DNA of 64,000 nucleotides from a bacterium (GTDB lineage: Bacteria; Spirochaetota; UBA4802; UBA5550): assembly GCA_024224995.1 (NCBI GenBank), contig JAAENB010000323.1, positions 1-64,000 on the forward strand. Reading direction: 5' to 3'. The notes beneath the pieces were generated by a model, which saw only the letters and a list, made by a program, of their open reading frames with translations, made no database searches and was not told where the DNA came from. Below are positions 9,243-18,036 of the stretch, piece after piece. Each line of letters opens with the position of its first letter. Within the stretch, counting starts at the first letter, position 1. The translations under genes and the position numbers were made by a program.

Positions 9243-9265
9243 CCCGAAAGTCCGTAACCCGAAAG
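9237..9265 (+). repeat. Short tandem duplication between E1-like and JAMM genes
   Basis: CCGTAACCCGAAAG occurs twice in direct orientation (9237-9250 and 9252-9265), separated by one base. The first copy holds the stop codon of the E1-like gene and the second runs into the Shine-Dalgarno of the next gene. It looks like a local slippage duplication. Confidence 0.6.
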
Positions 9266-9273
9266 GAGGAAGA

Positions 9274-9687
9274 ATGATAAAGGTAGATAATCATATTATG
9301 AACAGCATTGTTGAACACGCGAACCGGGATAAGCCTGTTGAAGCATGCGGATATCTCGCAGGGAAGGAAAATACGGTAACGGATATTTATAAGATGACAA
9401 ATGCCGATAACAGCCCCGAGCATTATTCTTTTGTTCCCGAAGAGCAATTCAAAATAATAAAAGAAACCCGCTCAAAGGGGCTCGATATTTTAGCGGTATA
9501 TCATAGTCATCCTCTCACCCCGGCGCGAATGTCGGAGGAGGATCTCCGCCTGGCCTATGACCGGAGTCTTGTATATGTCATCGTTTCCCTGGCAGGGAAA
9601 GAGCCGGTGATCAAAGCGTTTAGCGTAGCTGATAACGAATCAATAGAGGTAACAATTCTTCCAATAGGAGATACTAATCATGAATGA
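9274..9687 (+). CDS. hcyD: JAMM/MPN+ (M67) metalloprotease (HcyD type)
   Basis: 137 residues from the ATG at 9274, which has AAGGAGG a few bases upstream. The zinc-protease signature is complete: E23 in 'PVEACGYL', H77 and H79 in 'YHSHP', S87 and D90 in 'SEED', i.e. E...HxH(x7)SxxD. Prokaryotic members (Mec+, QbsD, HcyD) cut residues off the C-terminus of ThiS-like carriers. The carrier in this operon ends with an extra alanine after Gly-Gly-Gly, giving this enzyme an obvious substrate. The stop codon overlaps the start of the sulfite reductase gene. Confidence 0.87.
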   Translation: MIKVDNHIMNSIVEHANRDKPVEACGYLAGKENTVTDIYKMTNADNSPEHYSFVPEEQFKIIKETRSKGLDILAVYHSHPLTPARMSEEDLRLAYDRSLVYVIVSLAGKEPVIKAFSVADNESIEVTILPIGDTNHE

Positions 9688-10603
9688 TGCAAAAAATAAA
9701 GATGCTAATAATGCTAATCAGGACACTGAACATGTATTTGACATCGCCGAATATAAAAAAGTCGGATTTATTCAGCAAAAGCAAAAAGACTATTTTGCCA
9801 TGCGGCTCCATGCCGTGGGAGGAGATTTTACCGCACCGCAATTGATGGCCATCGCGGAAGTGGCATATACCTATGGGAAGGGCCAGGTTCACCTGTCCAC
9901 GCGCCAGGGCGTAGAGATCCATTATGTTCATTATTCAAAGCTGGAAGCGGCACAGGAAAAGCTGGCAGCTGTTGGAATAACTATGGGTGCCTGCGGTCCC
10001 CGGGTCCGCATTGTCAGTGCCTGCCCCGGCAGCAGCACCTGTCGATGGGGAACAATAGACACCAAAGAGATGGCGCGCTATCTCGATGAAAAATATTTCA
10101 GGAGCGATACTCCTCATAAATTCAAAATGGCGGTAACCGGCTGCCCGCACAACTGCGCAAAAGCCAGTGAGAACGATATCGGAATTATGGGAGGAATTCT
10201 TCCGGAATGGAGCAGTGAAGACTGTATTGACTGTAATCTTTGTGTCAATGCCTGCCCTACGCTGGCAATACATAAAGAAGAGAATAAAAAAGAGAGCCAG
10301 TATCTTCTTGATGAAGAGAAGTGCATCAATTGCAGCATCTGTACGAAGAATTGTCCCACGGACGCGTGGAAAGAAGGAAGGGCCGGGTATATCATCTGGA
10401 TCGGCGGAACTATGGGGAAGAAACCCCGTATAGCCACACGGTTAACGGGCGTAATTGAAGACAAAGAAGAAGTCTACAGGCTGGTAGACCGTACTATTGA
10501 ATACTACCGGGCTCATGGCAGAAAAAAAGAACGCTTTGGGCATACTATCGAACGAATAGGCGAAGAAAAAGTTCGAAAGGAGATATTATATGGCACTGAA
10601 TAA
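9680..10603 (+). CDS. Sulfite reductase, siroheme type with fused ferredoxin domain
   Basis: 307 residues. The siroheme-[4Fe-4S] ligands are C115/C121 ('CPGSSTC') and C155/C159 ('CPHNC'), preceded by the substrate-contact segment 'STRQGVEI'. Two bacterial ferredoxin motifs follow: C182-C185-C188-C192 and C215-C218-C221-C225. Size and order resemble AsrC and small archaeal/clostridial sulfite reductases rather than the large CysI. It should reduce sulfite from the APS reductase to sulfide for CysK and MetY. A nitrite-reducing role is possible from the fold, but the operon argues for sulfite. It overlaps both neighbours by a few bases. Confidence 0.85.
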   Translation: MNDAKNKDANNANQDTEHVFDIAEYKKVGFIQQKQKDYFAMRLHAVGGDFTAPQLMAIAEVAYTYGKGQVHLSTRQGVEIHYVHYSKLEAAQEKLAAVGITMGACGPRVRIVSACPGSSTCRWGTIDTKEMARYLDEKYFRSDTPHKFKMAVTGCPHNCAKASENDIGIMGGILPEWSSEDCIDCNLCVNACPTLAIHKEENKKESQYLLDEEKCINCSICTKNCPTDAWKEGRAGYIIWIGGTMGKKPRIATRLTGVIEDKEEVYRLVDRTIEYYRAHGRKKERFGHTIERIGEEKVRKEILYGTE

Positions 10604-10838
10604 TAAAAAAATATCAAAAAAAGTTGATCTAACCGGCGTACGGTGCCCAATGAATTTTGTAAAAACAAAACTGGCACTTGAGGAACTTGAAAAAGAAGAG
10701 TTTCTCGAAGCGGTTATTGATGAAGGGGAGGCTCTCATGAATGTTCCCCGGAGCCTGAAAGATGAAGGGCACAAAATTGTTGCTGTTGATAACAATAATA
10801 ACGGAACGTTCACTCTTCTTATAGAGAAAGGAGGCTGA
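10590..10838 (+). CDS. TusA-family sulfur carrier/transferase
   Basis: 82 residues with the SirA/TusA core 'DLTGVRCPMNFVKTKLAL'; C19 is the conserved persulfide cysteine of the CPxP-like motif, here CPMN. TusA proteins relay sulfur as a persulfide. In a sulfite-reductase operon it may receive nascent sulfide and pass it to the carrier-loading enzyme, but that step is inference. The gene overlaps the sulfite reductase gene by 14 bases and ends one base before the next gene. Confidence 0.85.
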   Translation: MALNNKKISKKVDLTGVRCPMNFVKTKLALEELEKEEFLEAVIDEGEALMNVPRSLKDEGHKIVAVDNNNNGTFTLLIEKGG

Positions 10839-10839
10839 T

Positions 10840-11067
10840 ATGTTTGAGAAATCCTATCGCAGTGTTGTAAAGGCTTTTTCCTGGAGAATTACCGGAACTC
10901 TTGATACCGTACTGGTCGCGTTTTTTATTACCGGGAAAATATCAGCGGCTCTTTCAATAGGGGCAGTAGAGGTTTTTACCAAGATGGTCCTTTATTATTT
11001 GCATGAACGGGCATGGAATAAAGTAAAGTTAGGAAGAGTCATTCCCGCAGATGATTACCAGATATGA
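10840..11067 (+). CDS. DUF2061 small membrane protein
   Basis: 75 residues with 'MFEKSYRSVVKAFSWRITGTLDTVLVAFFITG' style N-terminus (a basic amphipathic start, the RxxGTxDT motif and a first helix), then a second helix ending 'YYLHERAWNKV'. These are hallmarks of DUF2061 proteins, which often sit beside or are fused to sulfate-activation enzymes; their role is unknown. The tight spacing (two bases after the TusA-like gene, with the 3' end just upstream of cysH) makes it part of the sulfate-assimilation operon, perhaps anchoring the pathway at the membrane. Confidence 0.8.
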   Translation: MFEKSYRSVVKAFSWRITGTLDTVLVAFFITGKISAALSIGAVEVFTKMVLYYLHERAWNKVKLGRVIPADDYQI

Positions 11068-11101
11068 GGGGGCTGGCGGTTTATTTAAAGAGGAATTATA
11101 T

Positions 11102-11842
11102 ATGAAAGAAAAAATTGAACAGCTTAAACAAGAATTGAAAAATAAAACAACAAGAGAAATAGTGCGGTATATCCTGGATACATACAAGGACCGGGCTGTT
11201 CTTGCTTCCGGTCTTGGAGCTGAAGACCAGGTTCTTACGGATATAGCCGTAAAAAATAGCCCGGGCGCGCGTATTTTTGTTATCGATACAAAAATGCTGA
11301 ACCCGGAAACCTATGAGCTCTTGCGGGAAACGGAATTATGGTATTCCATCAATTTTGAAGTCTATACTCCCGATATCGCAGCGGTCATTGAAATGGTTGA
11401 GACCCAGGGCAAAGAGCTTTTTTATGAAAGCATGGAACTGAGAAAAAAATGCTGCCATATCCGGAAGATTGAGCCTCTTAAAAGAGTTCTCTCCACTGCG
11501 GACGTGTGGATAACGGGGCTAAGAAAAGACCAGTCCGTAACCAGAAGCGATATCGACATCGCTGAATGGGATGAGGCAAACGGGCTGATAAAAATCAATC
11601 CCCTGGCAGATTGGACTGAAGAGCCGGTGTGGGATTATATTAAAGAAAACGGGGTTCCGTATAACAGGCTCCATAATGAAAATTATCCCAGCATTGGCTG
11701 CGCGCCCTGTACCAGGGCAATCCATCCCGGTGAAGATACCAGGGCAGGACGCTGGTGGTGGGAACAACCGGAACATAAAGAGTGCGGCTTGCATCGGCGG
11801 CCTGTTTATGTCGAAAAGGAGAAGAAGCATGAACCAGCTTGA
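11102..11842 (+). CDS. cysH: Adenylyl-sulfate (APS) reductase
   Basis: 246 residues from the ATG at 11102, which has AAAGAGGAA eight bases upstream. PAPS-reductase-fold motifs '[11 protein letters not shown]' and '[10 protein letters not shown]' are clear. Four cysteines bind a [4Fe-4S] cluster in APS-type enzymes: C117-C118 and C200-C203 ('CAPC'); C228 in 'ECGLH' is the catalytic cysteine. Presence of this cluster predicts APS rather than PAPS as substrate, giving sulfite and AMP with thioredoxin. That fits the loss of a working APS kinase in the adjacent CysN protein. Its end overlaps the cysD start by 14 bases. Confidence 0.92.
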   Translation: MKEKIEQLKQELKNKTTREIVRYILDTYKDRAVLASGLGAEDQVLTDIAVKNSPGARIFVIDTKMLNPETYELLRETELWYSINFEVYTPDIAAVIEMVETQGKELFYESMELRKKCCHIRKIEPLKRVLSTADVWITGLRKDQSVTRSDIDIAEWDEANGLIKINPLADWTEEPVWDYIKENGVPYNRLHNENYPSIGCAPCTRAIHPGEDTRAGRWWWEQPEHKECGLHRRPVYVEKEKKHEPA

Positions 11843-12710
11843 AAAACTTGAAAGTACCAGCATCTATATTCTTCGGGAGGCATACCGGGAATTTAAGAAC
11901 CTGGGTATGCTCTGGTCCATCGGAAAGGACAGTACCGTTCTTCTGTGGCTTGCCCGTAAGGCGTTTTTTGGACATGTACCGCTTCCGCTGATCCACATAG
12001 ATACCTTTTATAAGATCCCGGAAATGATTGAGTACAGGGATGCCCTGGCGAAGAAATGGAATCTTAATATGGTATACGGCTCAAATAAAGAGGCGCTTGA
12101 TAAAAAAGAAACATTTCCTCACGGGAACGTGGACCGCATAAGCTGCTGCCGGAATCTTAAAAGCGAAGCACTCAAGCATACCCTGTCCGGAGAATGGCAG
12201 CGGTACCGGCTTAGCCATGAAACCGGCACCTATGAGATCGACGCAAATCACGAGCCCTATACCGGAGTTATCGTAGGGGTCCGGGCAGATGAAGAGGGAA
12301 GCCGTTCAAAGGAACGCTATTTCTCCCCCCGGGACGTGCAAAACGACTGGGATGTGGACGATCAGCCTCCGGAGTTCTGGAATCAGTATAAAACCGATTT
12401 CGCACCCGGAACGCATGTCCGCATACATCCCCTTCTTGACTGGACCGAGCTGAATATCTGGGAATATATTCAAAAGGAAAATATCCCGGTAACGCCGCTC
12501 TATTTCGACAATGGAAAGGGAAAGCGCTACCGTTCCCTGGGATGTTATCCCTGTACCAGCCCGGTTGAATCAAATGCCCGGAATGTTACAGAGATTATTG
12601 AAGAACTCCGAAGCGGTAAATTCGCGAATATCGCGGAACGCTCGGGGAGAGAACAGGATAAGGAAGACGGGGGTTCTCTTGAAACCTTGAGAAGAGAGGG
12701 GTATATGTAA
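11829..12710 (+). CDS. cysD: Sulfate adenylyltransferase subunit 2
   Basis: 293 residues starting at the ATG preceded by AAGGAGAAG. It has the PP-loop-type start '[19 protein letters not shown]', the conserved '[16 protein letters not shown]', '[13 protein letters not shown]', '[19 protein letters not shown]' and '[15 protein letters not shown]'. CysD with CysN activates sulfate to APS using ATP, driven by GTP hydrolysis. The stop and the cysN start overlap (TAATG), indicating translational coupling for a two-subunit enzyme. Nothing is missing relative to the family. Confidence 0.94.
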   Translation: MNQLEKLESTSIYILREAYREFKNLGMLWSIGKDSTVLLWLARKAFFGHVPLPLIHIDTFYKIPEMIEYRDALAKKWNLNMVYGSNKEALDKKETFPHGNVDRISCCRNLKSEALKHTLSGEWQRYRLSHETGTYEIDANHEPYTGVIVGVRADEEGSRSKERYFSPRDVQNDWDVDDQPPEFWNQYKTDFAPGTHVRIHPLLDWTELNIWEYIQKENIPVTPLYFDNGKGKRYRSLGCYPCTSPVESNARNVTEIIEELRSGKFANIAERSGREQDKEDGGSLETLRREGYM

Positions 12711-14542
12711 TGAACGCGAAATCAGTTAAACAAGAAGTTGAACAAAAAGCAGAACGAGAACAGATGAATATTGTTATTGTAGGACATGTGGATCACGGAA
12801 AAAGCACCGTCATCGGCAGGCTCCTTGCCGACACCGGTTCCCTTCCCAGGGGGAAACTGGAACAGGTTAAAGAACGGTGTAAAAAGAATTCAAAGCCTTT
12901 TGAATATGCCTTCCTGCTGGATGCCCTGAAAGATGAGCAGGCACAGGGCATTACTATAGATGTCGCGCGCTGTTTTTTTAATACGGAAAAGCGCCACTAT
13001 ATTATTATCGACGCACCAGGCCATATTGAATTTCTCAAGAACATGGTAACCGGCGCGTCACGGGCCGAGGCGGCACTCCTGGTTATTGACGCCAGGGAAG
13101 GGGTGCAGGAGAACTCCCGGCGGCACGGCTATTTACTTTCCATGCTTGGCATCAAACAGGTTGCCGTCCTGGTAAATAAAATGGACCTTGCCGGTTACGG
13201 GGAAAAAGAGTTTACCGCCATTAAAGATGAATTTACGGCGTTTCTTAAAGATATTAACGTGGAGCCCCTTTGCGTAGTGCCGGTTTCCGCGCGGGAAGGC
13301 GATTACATCGCGGCTCCGGGAAATAAGATGCCCTGGTATAATGGGAAGACGGTTCTGGAAGTTTTGGACAGTTTTCAAAAAGAAAAAGAAAAAGAAGAAA
13401 AACCATTCAGGATGCCGGTGCAGGATATTTATAAATTCACTCAACTGGGCGATGATAGAAGGATTATCGCGGGAACTGTTGAAACCGGCACTGCTTCTGT
13501 TGGAGATGACGTGGTGTTTCTCCCTTCGGGAAAACGTTCTGTTATTCGATCCATTGAGGGGTTTAACGAACCGTACCGGGAACAGGCTGCTGCCGGGAGA
13601 GCGGCAGGGTTTACCCTTGCCGGGCAAATATACGTAAAACCCGGAGAGTTAATGTGCCGGGTAAGCCAGTCCCAGCCGGAAGTGGCTGATGTCTTTAAAG
13701 TAAACATCTTCTGGGTAGGGAAAAATCCCATGATACAGGGGACCAGGTATAAGCTGAAGATTGGTAATACGGCGGTGGGTGTTTATTTAAAAGAGATCGT
13801 AAATATAATCGATGCTTCTACGCTTTCAACAGAGGTGAATAAGAATCAAATCGACCGGCATGATGTTGCCGAATGTATTTTGCAGACAATGAAGCCTGTT
13901 GCCTTTGATGCGATTGCCGAAATTGAATCAACGGGACGTTTTGTAATTGTTGACAATTATGAAATAAGCGGCGGCGGAATAATTATTTCTCCTGAGAAGA
14001 CGGGCTCCTATCTTGAGGAGCATGTACGGGACAGGAACCGGTCCTGGGTCAGGAGCTCTATTGAGCCCGGAGACCGGGTCGCGCGCTTTAATCATAAGCC
14101 GAAGCTTATTATCATAACAGGACCCGATATTGGGCATTTGCAGGATGTGGCAAAAAAACTGGAAGAGGATCTTTTCGCGTCAGGGAAGAATGTCTATTAC
14201 CTGGGAATCTCGAATATCACCAGGGGGGTCGTTTCGGATATTCCTTTTTCCGGCGGAGAGCGGGAGGAGCACATTCGAAGGCTTGGGGAGACCGGGTTTA
14301 TTCTTGCAGACGCAGGGGGGATACTCATCTCAACAATACCGGACCTTGACAGTTATGAATATGATATGATCAGCGTGCTCATAGAACCATATGAGCCGCT
14401 TCTTATAACGGTTGGTGAATGTTATTGTAATGATAGTTTGATATCACTGGATGTTTCGGGTATCGATTCTCTTGATGATATTAAAGACAGGATTACGGAC
14501 CTATTATATAAAAGGGAAATATTGCTTGAATATTATCTTTAA
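12710..14542 (+). CDS. cysN: Sulfate adenylyltransferase subunit 1 with a degenerate APS-kinase-like C-domain
   Basis: 610 residues. Residues 18-430 are a normal CysN GTPase: G1 'GHVDHGKS' 25-32, G3 'DAPGH' 101-105, G4 'NKMD' 156-159, then beta-barrel domains. From about 463 the protein aligns in pattern with CysC: '[18 protein letters not shown]' and '[12 protein letters not shown]' match family landmarks. However, the Walker A GLSGxGKS/T is replaced by 'GPDIGHLQD' and the LDGDNxRxG motif by 'LGISNITRG'. The C-domain therefore should not phosphorylate APS. Since cysH encodes an APS-type reductase, PAPS is not needed, so the domain may be structural or simply decaying. Confidence 0.9.
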   Translation: MNAKSVKQEVEQKAEREQMNIVIVGHVDHGKSTVIGRLLADTGSLPRGKLEQVKERCKKNSKPFEYAFLLDALKDEQAQGITIDVARCFFNTEKRHYIIIDAPGHIEFLKNMVTGASRAEAALLVIDAREGVQENSRRHGYLLSMLGIKQVAVLVNKMDLAGYGEKEFTAIKDEFTAFLKDINVEPLCVVPVSAREGDYIAAPGNKMPWYNGKTVLEVLDSFQKEKEKEEKPFRMPVQDIYKFTQLGDDRRIIAGTVETGTASVGDDVVFLPSGKRSVIRSIEGFNEPYREQAAAGRAAGFTLAGQIYVKPGELMCRVSQSQPEVADVFKVNIFWVGKNPMIQGTRYKLKIGNTAVGVYLKEIVNIIDASTLSTEVNKNQIDRHDVAECILQTMKPVAFDAIAEIESTGRFVIVDNYEISGGGIIISPEKTGSYLEEHVRDRNRSWVRSSIEPGDRVARFNHKPKLIIITGPDIGHLQDVAKKLEEDLFASGKNVYYLGISNITRGVVSDIPFSGGEREEHIRRLGETGFILADAGGILISTIPDLDSYEYDMISVLIEPYEPLLITVGECYCNDSLISLDVSGIDSLDDIKDRITDLLYKREILLEYYL

Positions 14543-14597
14543 TTGCCCGTACGCGGTGTTTATTTGGGGTTTTAACCCCGTGAAACAGAGCAAGGCC

Positions 14598-15077
14598 CTA
14601 TAAATTCTTTTCAGCAAAGACCGTAAGAACCTTGTTTTCGTATTTATAATCCAGTTTAAATTCCCCTTCGTAAGCAATGCGGTAAAGCCCGAGCTGGCTT
14701 TCGCCGGGTCTGGGATTTTCCATGAGTTCCATAAGACGGCTGGTATAAAGAGAAGCCGGGTCATCAGTATTTTTGATCTTTTCAATATGCTCAATGAAAT
14801 TTTTGATATCAGAGTCCAGACGTATGCCGTTAATAACTTTAATGAAAACCGTATTATCATGGACAAGGAATTCGGCCTCAATATCGCCGCCTTCAGGAGT
14901 TTCCATGCCGTATTTTACTGCGTTTTCAATAAGCTCGGTAACACACATTGTCATAGCTTCAGTAGCATCTTTATCTTTGCCCTTTGATTTCATGAATTCT
15001 TTGGCTCTTTCCTGGATCTTCCGGACCATGCTCCAGGTTGGTTGTATCGACATATTTATTGATATTTCTTCGTTCAT
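14598..15077 (-). CDS. Histidine-kinase-like ATPase (anti-sigma/serine kinase type)
   Basis: 159 residues forming a single GHKL ATPase domain. The N-box 'ELIENAVKYG' is at 48-57, and the C-terminal part 'GLYRIAYEGEFKLDY' keeps the strand order of RsbW/SpoIIAB-like proteins, though the G boxes are weak. It may act as a stand-alone regulator in a partner-switching system; a STAS antagonist protein is encoded at 39042-39431, not adjacent. A promoter and palindrome precede it at 15108-15163. It is convergent with cysN. Confidence 0.65.
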   Translation of the reverse strand: MNEEISINMSIQPTWSMVRKIQERAKEFMKSKGKDKDATEAMTMCVTELIENAVKYGMETPEGGDIEAEFLVHDNTVFIKVINGIRLDSDIKNFIEHIEKIKNTDDPASLYTSRLMELMENPRPGESQLGLYRIAYEGEFKLDYKYENKVLTVFAEKNL

Positions 15078-15107
15078 GTATCCCTCTCCATTAGTGCTCT
15101 ATGCTGA

Positions 15108-15163
15108 TAGTGGTGTACCACTACTATATAATATAATTTATTATTATGATATCAGAATGTCAA
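15108..15163 (-). promoter_or_regulatory. Promoter with palindromic site for the ATPase gene
   Basis: On the minus strand TTGACA (15158-15163) and TAAATT (15135-15140) are separated by 17 bases, a good sigma-70-type promoter. TAGTGGTGTACCACTA (15108-15123), with 7-bp arms, lies around or just after the expected start of transcription and could be an operator. Confidence 0.55.
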
Positions 15164-15187
15164 ATAAATTATGCTGGATATCGGGAG

Positions 15188-15673
15188 TTATTTAGCTTTC
15201 TTGAGAAGATTTATGCTCGAATTGCAAGAGTGACATGCCGCAATAGCCAGGGCATCGGCAGCATCATCGGGTTTGGGGATCTCTTTTATGTTAAATAAGC
15301 GCTGTATCATTACCTGCATTTGCTCTTTTGAAGCGCGGCCAAACCCGGTCATAGCCTGCTTTACCTGGGAAGGGGTATATTCAGCATAATCAAGACCGGC
15401 AATTTTTATCGTAAGAAGGATAACGCCAATGGTTTTGGCAACATCAATGGCTGTTTTGGTATTTTTAGCAAAAAAAAGTTTTTCTATAGCCACAGTTGAA
15501 GGGGAATATAAAGAAATAATAGCCGAAAGTTGTTTATGAATATCAACAAGTCTTTCGGCTATTTCTTCTGATGATTTTGTTTCTATTGTACCAAAGTCTA
15601 TTAAGTTAAAGTCTTTTTCAATAATAGACCATCCCAGTATTCCATAACCGGGATCAATTCCGAGTATTCTCAC
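15188..15673 (-). CDS. ruvC: Holliday junction resolvase RuvC
   Basis: 161 residues. The four acidic catalytic positions are visible: D7 in 'GIDPG', E64 in 'AIEKLFF', and D137/D140 in 'PDDAADALAIA', matching D7-E66-D138-D141 of E. coli. It cleaves four-way junctions together with RuvAB. The start is GTG at 15673, overlapping the yebC stop codon by GTGA and preceded by TGAGGAT. The yebC-ruvC order is common in bacteria; ruvA lies separately at 51294. Confidence 0.95.
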   Translation of the reverse strand: MRILGIDPGYGILGWSIIEKDFNLIDFGTIETKSSEEIAERLVDIHKQLSAIISLYSPSTVAIEKLFFAKNTKTAIDVAKTIGVILLTIKIAGLDYAEYTPSQVKQAMTGFGRASKEQMQVMIQRLFNIKEIPKPDDAADALAIAACHSCNSSINLLKKAK

Positions 15674-16425
15674 TGATCCTCACTGATTTTCATCATTATT
15701 TCATCGGAGATATCATAGTTAGAATAAACATTCTGGTTATCGTCCTGCTCTTCCAGGAGTTCGATAATTTTTAAACACTGGGCAGCCTTTTTCTCATCAA
15801 GAGCGGTTGTTGTTTGAGGAATATACGTTATTTCGTTCTCTAAAAGCTTATAATCCTTTTTTGAAAGAACATCCATAATGTCATTAAAACCATCGGGACT
15901 TGTGGTTACGATAATATTATCATCTTCTGTTTTAATATCTTCAATATCGTAATCCATGAGGAGTTCCATAACATCATCTTCATTTGTCTGGCCTGCTTCA
16001 ATGATAATCATGCCTTTTCTATCAAAAAGATAGCTTACGGAGCCTGATTCACCCAGATTTCCGCCATTTTTGCCAAAAATAGTTCTAATTTCGGGAGTTG
16101 TCCTGTTTTTATTGTCCGTAAGACAATCGACCATGATAGCAACACCACCGGGGCCGTACCCTTCGTAACGGATCTCTTCGTAAGTAATCCCTTCGAGGCT
16201 GCCGGTACCTTTTTTGATTGCCCGTTCGATATTATCGCTTGGCATGTTGTTGGTCCTGGCTTTAAGAACGGCTGTTCTTAACCTGGAATTTGATTCCAGA
16301 TCATCACCGCCATTTTTGGCAGCAACGGTGATTTCCCGTATCAGTTTGGTAAAAAGAACGCCTCTTTTCGCATCAAGTGCTCCTTTTTTTCTCTTAATTG
16401 TTGACCATTTGGAATGACCTGACAT
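15670..16425 (-). CDS. yebC: YebC/PmpR (TACO1) family protein
   Basis: 251 residues from the ATG at 16425 ('MSGHSKWSTIKRKKGALDAKRG' style start; AGGAAGG eight bases upstream). A GTG nine bases further up is in frame but unlikely. The family core is complete: 'GPGGVAIMVDCLTDNKNRT', 'VRxxFxKxGGNLG'-like 'IRTIFGKNGGNLGESG' and 'YIPQTTT' near the end. Known roles are as DNA-binding regulators and as factors that relieve ribosome stalling at proline stretches. It is translationally coupled to ruvC. Confidence 0.95.
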   Translation of the reverse strand: MSGHSKWSTIKRKKGALDAKRGVLFTKLIREITVAAKNGGDDLESNSRLRTAVLKARTNNMPSDNIERAIKKGTGSLEGITYEEIRYEGYGPGGVAIMVDCLTDNKNRTTPEIRTIFGKNGGNLGESGSVSYLFDRKGMIIIEAGQTNEDDVMELLMDYDIEDIKTEDDNIIVTTSPDGFNDIMDVLSKKDYKLLENEITYIPQTTTALDEKKAAQCLKIIELLEEQDDNQNVYSNYDISDEIMMKISEDQ

Positions 16426-16485
16426 AGTTCTCACCTTCCTAAAAGCATTAAATCGCGTAATTTTGAGTCCAATTTTCTAATATCC

Positions 16486-17793
16486 CTATTTTATTTTCAA
16501 CCGTAATTTTATAATCTTTTCCCTGGCTTGATTGGGATTATAATTGTGATATATTGATTCAGTGTAGAACTTTATTGCCCTGTCAAAGTCTCCTAATCGT
16601 TCATACGCGTAGGCAATGCTCCACCGGACTTTACCGGTGTTTAATTTTTTATAATCACTTTCTTTTTTCTTTAAGTCCATTTCCAGTCCACCTTTTTCGT
16701 CCAGGCTACCTTCATACCTTTCAAAATCATCATATTCTGGGTTGTGAATAAGTGAAGATTTCTGGGCATTAATTTCTTTTTGAAGCCTGGAGATTGAGGC
16801 ATTGAGTTTTTTTAGTTTAGCAGCAATTTCATCCTGGTATTTAATAGTTCCCGTATAGAATTTTATGGATTTCTTGAATTCGAGCTCTTTTAGAGCCATA
16901 TCACCCTTATATTCATACGCTTTTGATCTTCTGAAAATTTTTGTTTCCGGAAGGAGCTTCAGGGTTTTGTTGAACGAATCGATGGCAAGCGGGTAATCTC
17001 CGGTTCTTTTAAAAGCAATAAATCCAAGAGCAAAATGAATATACCCGTCTTTGGGCTTTTCTTTGAGATATTTTTTATAAAATGTCACCGTATCAAGATA
17101 CCTGCCAAGGTCTTCGGAAAGGTTCCCGATATACAAATAGACCTTTGGATCGATATTTGTATCATTACTCGATTTGGCATATCTTTTAAGGTGAAAGATT
17201 GCCTTCTTTTTTTGAGGAGTCCTGTAAAGAGCGATGCCCAGTTCAAGGGAATAGCTGTAATTGATAGTATTTAACGAGTAAGCTGTTTCAAGAGCATTGA
17301 GATATGCCTGGAAGTGGCCTGATTGTTTATAAATACCAGCTATTTCATGAAATATCGTGTCGTCTTTACCCGGTTCGATTGTTTTAAATCGCAAGCATTG
17401 AAAATAGTGATTTAAAGAAGTTTCGTATTCTTTGATTTTGCCGGTACACCTGGCAGCATACAAATGAAGTGTTGATATTTTTTCATTCTCTTCTATAAAA
17501 AATCTTTTTACTTTTCTATCTCTAAAAACCTTTTTGAGGTCTACTATAGATTCGGTATTTCTCGATGAAATGAAACCGGTGGGAACTCGTTTGTCTTCAA
17601 CTCGCGTACTGTATATTTCATTCAGCTCTTTAGTGATTATTTCTAGTGACTTTTCATATTTCCCTTCATTGTAAAGGGTAATATACTCGGGGGGGGGCTG
17701 GGAGTTAGACAGACGAGGGACCACAAGTATTCCCGAATTGATAATTAAAATAAGAATAAAGATAATAACTTTGTTTTTGTTTAGTTTTTTCAT
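16486..17793 (-). CDS. Exported TPR protein with a poly-G tract near its start
   Basis: 435 residues. The N-terminus 'KKLNKNKVIIFILILIINSG' is a signal peptide or anchor, so the rest is probably periplasmic or surface-exposed. Helical TPR units are visible from about residue 45 to the end: 'PKVYLYIGNLSEDLGRYLDTV', 'YIHFALGFIAFKRTGDYPLAI', 'RWSIAYAYERLGDFDRAI'. A Lys-rich coiled segment around 330-380 separates the last repeats. Nine consecutive C bases on the coding strand (window 17689-17697) encode three prolines just after the signal peptide; length change there would frameshift the protein. The function is unknown. Confidence 0.75.
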   Translation of the reverse strand: MKKLNKNKVIIFILILIINSGILVVPRLSNSQPPPEYITLYNEGKYEKSLEIITKELNEIYSTRVEDKRVPTGFISSRNTESIVDLKKVFRDRKVKRFFIEENEKISTLHLYAARCTGKIKEYETSLNHYFQCLRFKTIEPGKDDTIFHEIAGIYKQSGHFQAYLNALETAYSLNTINYSYSLELGIALYRTPQKKKAIFHLKRYAKSSNDTNIDPKVYLYIGNLSEDLGRYLDTVTFYKKYLKEKPKDGYIHFALGFIAFKRTGDYPLAIDSFNKTLKLLPETKIFRRSKAYEYKGDMALKELEFKKSIKFYTGTIKYQDEIAAKLKKLNASISRLQKEINAQKSSLIHNPEYDDFERYEGSLDEKGGLEMDLKKKESDYKKLNTGKVRWSIAYAYERLGDFDRAIKFYTESIYHNYNPNQAREKIIKLRLKIK

Positions 17794-17957
17794 AGTGATT
17801 CTTAAGCTTTTAACCGTTACTATATAATATATATCGGGAATGAGCGGACAAAAAACGGAAATTAAATGCCTCTCAAAAAAGTTGTTGTAATTTTTTTCTT
17901 AATATTCTTATTATTCAAGGTATAATTTATAATTTAGCGAGTAAAAAATAAAATAAA

Positions 17958-17984
17958 CCGGTACTATATGGCAGTAGGTACCGG
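17958..17984 (+). other. Short inverted repeat in the leader of the membrane-TPR gene
   Basis: CCGGTAC (17958-17964) and GTACCGG (17978-17984) form a 7-bp stem in the 243-base divergent intergenic region. A TATAAT (17921-17926) lies upstream without an obvious -35. It may be an operator or an mRNA leader hairpin. Confidence 0.3.
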
Positions 17985-18036
17985 GATGATGCTATATTTT
18001 TGTTAGGTAGCAGCAAATAAACCGGAGCTTATATCG

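Noticed and set aside
14564..14577. GGGGTTTTAACCCC palindrome as terminator for cysN
   Set aside because: The stem is only 6 bp, with no usable loop and no T-run after it.
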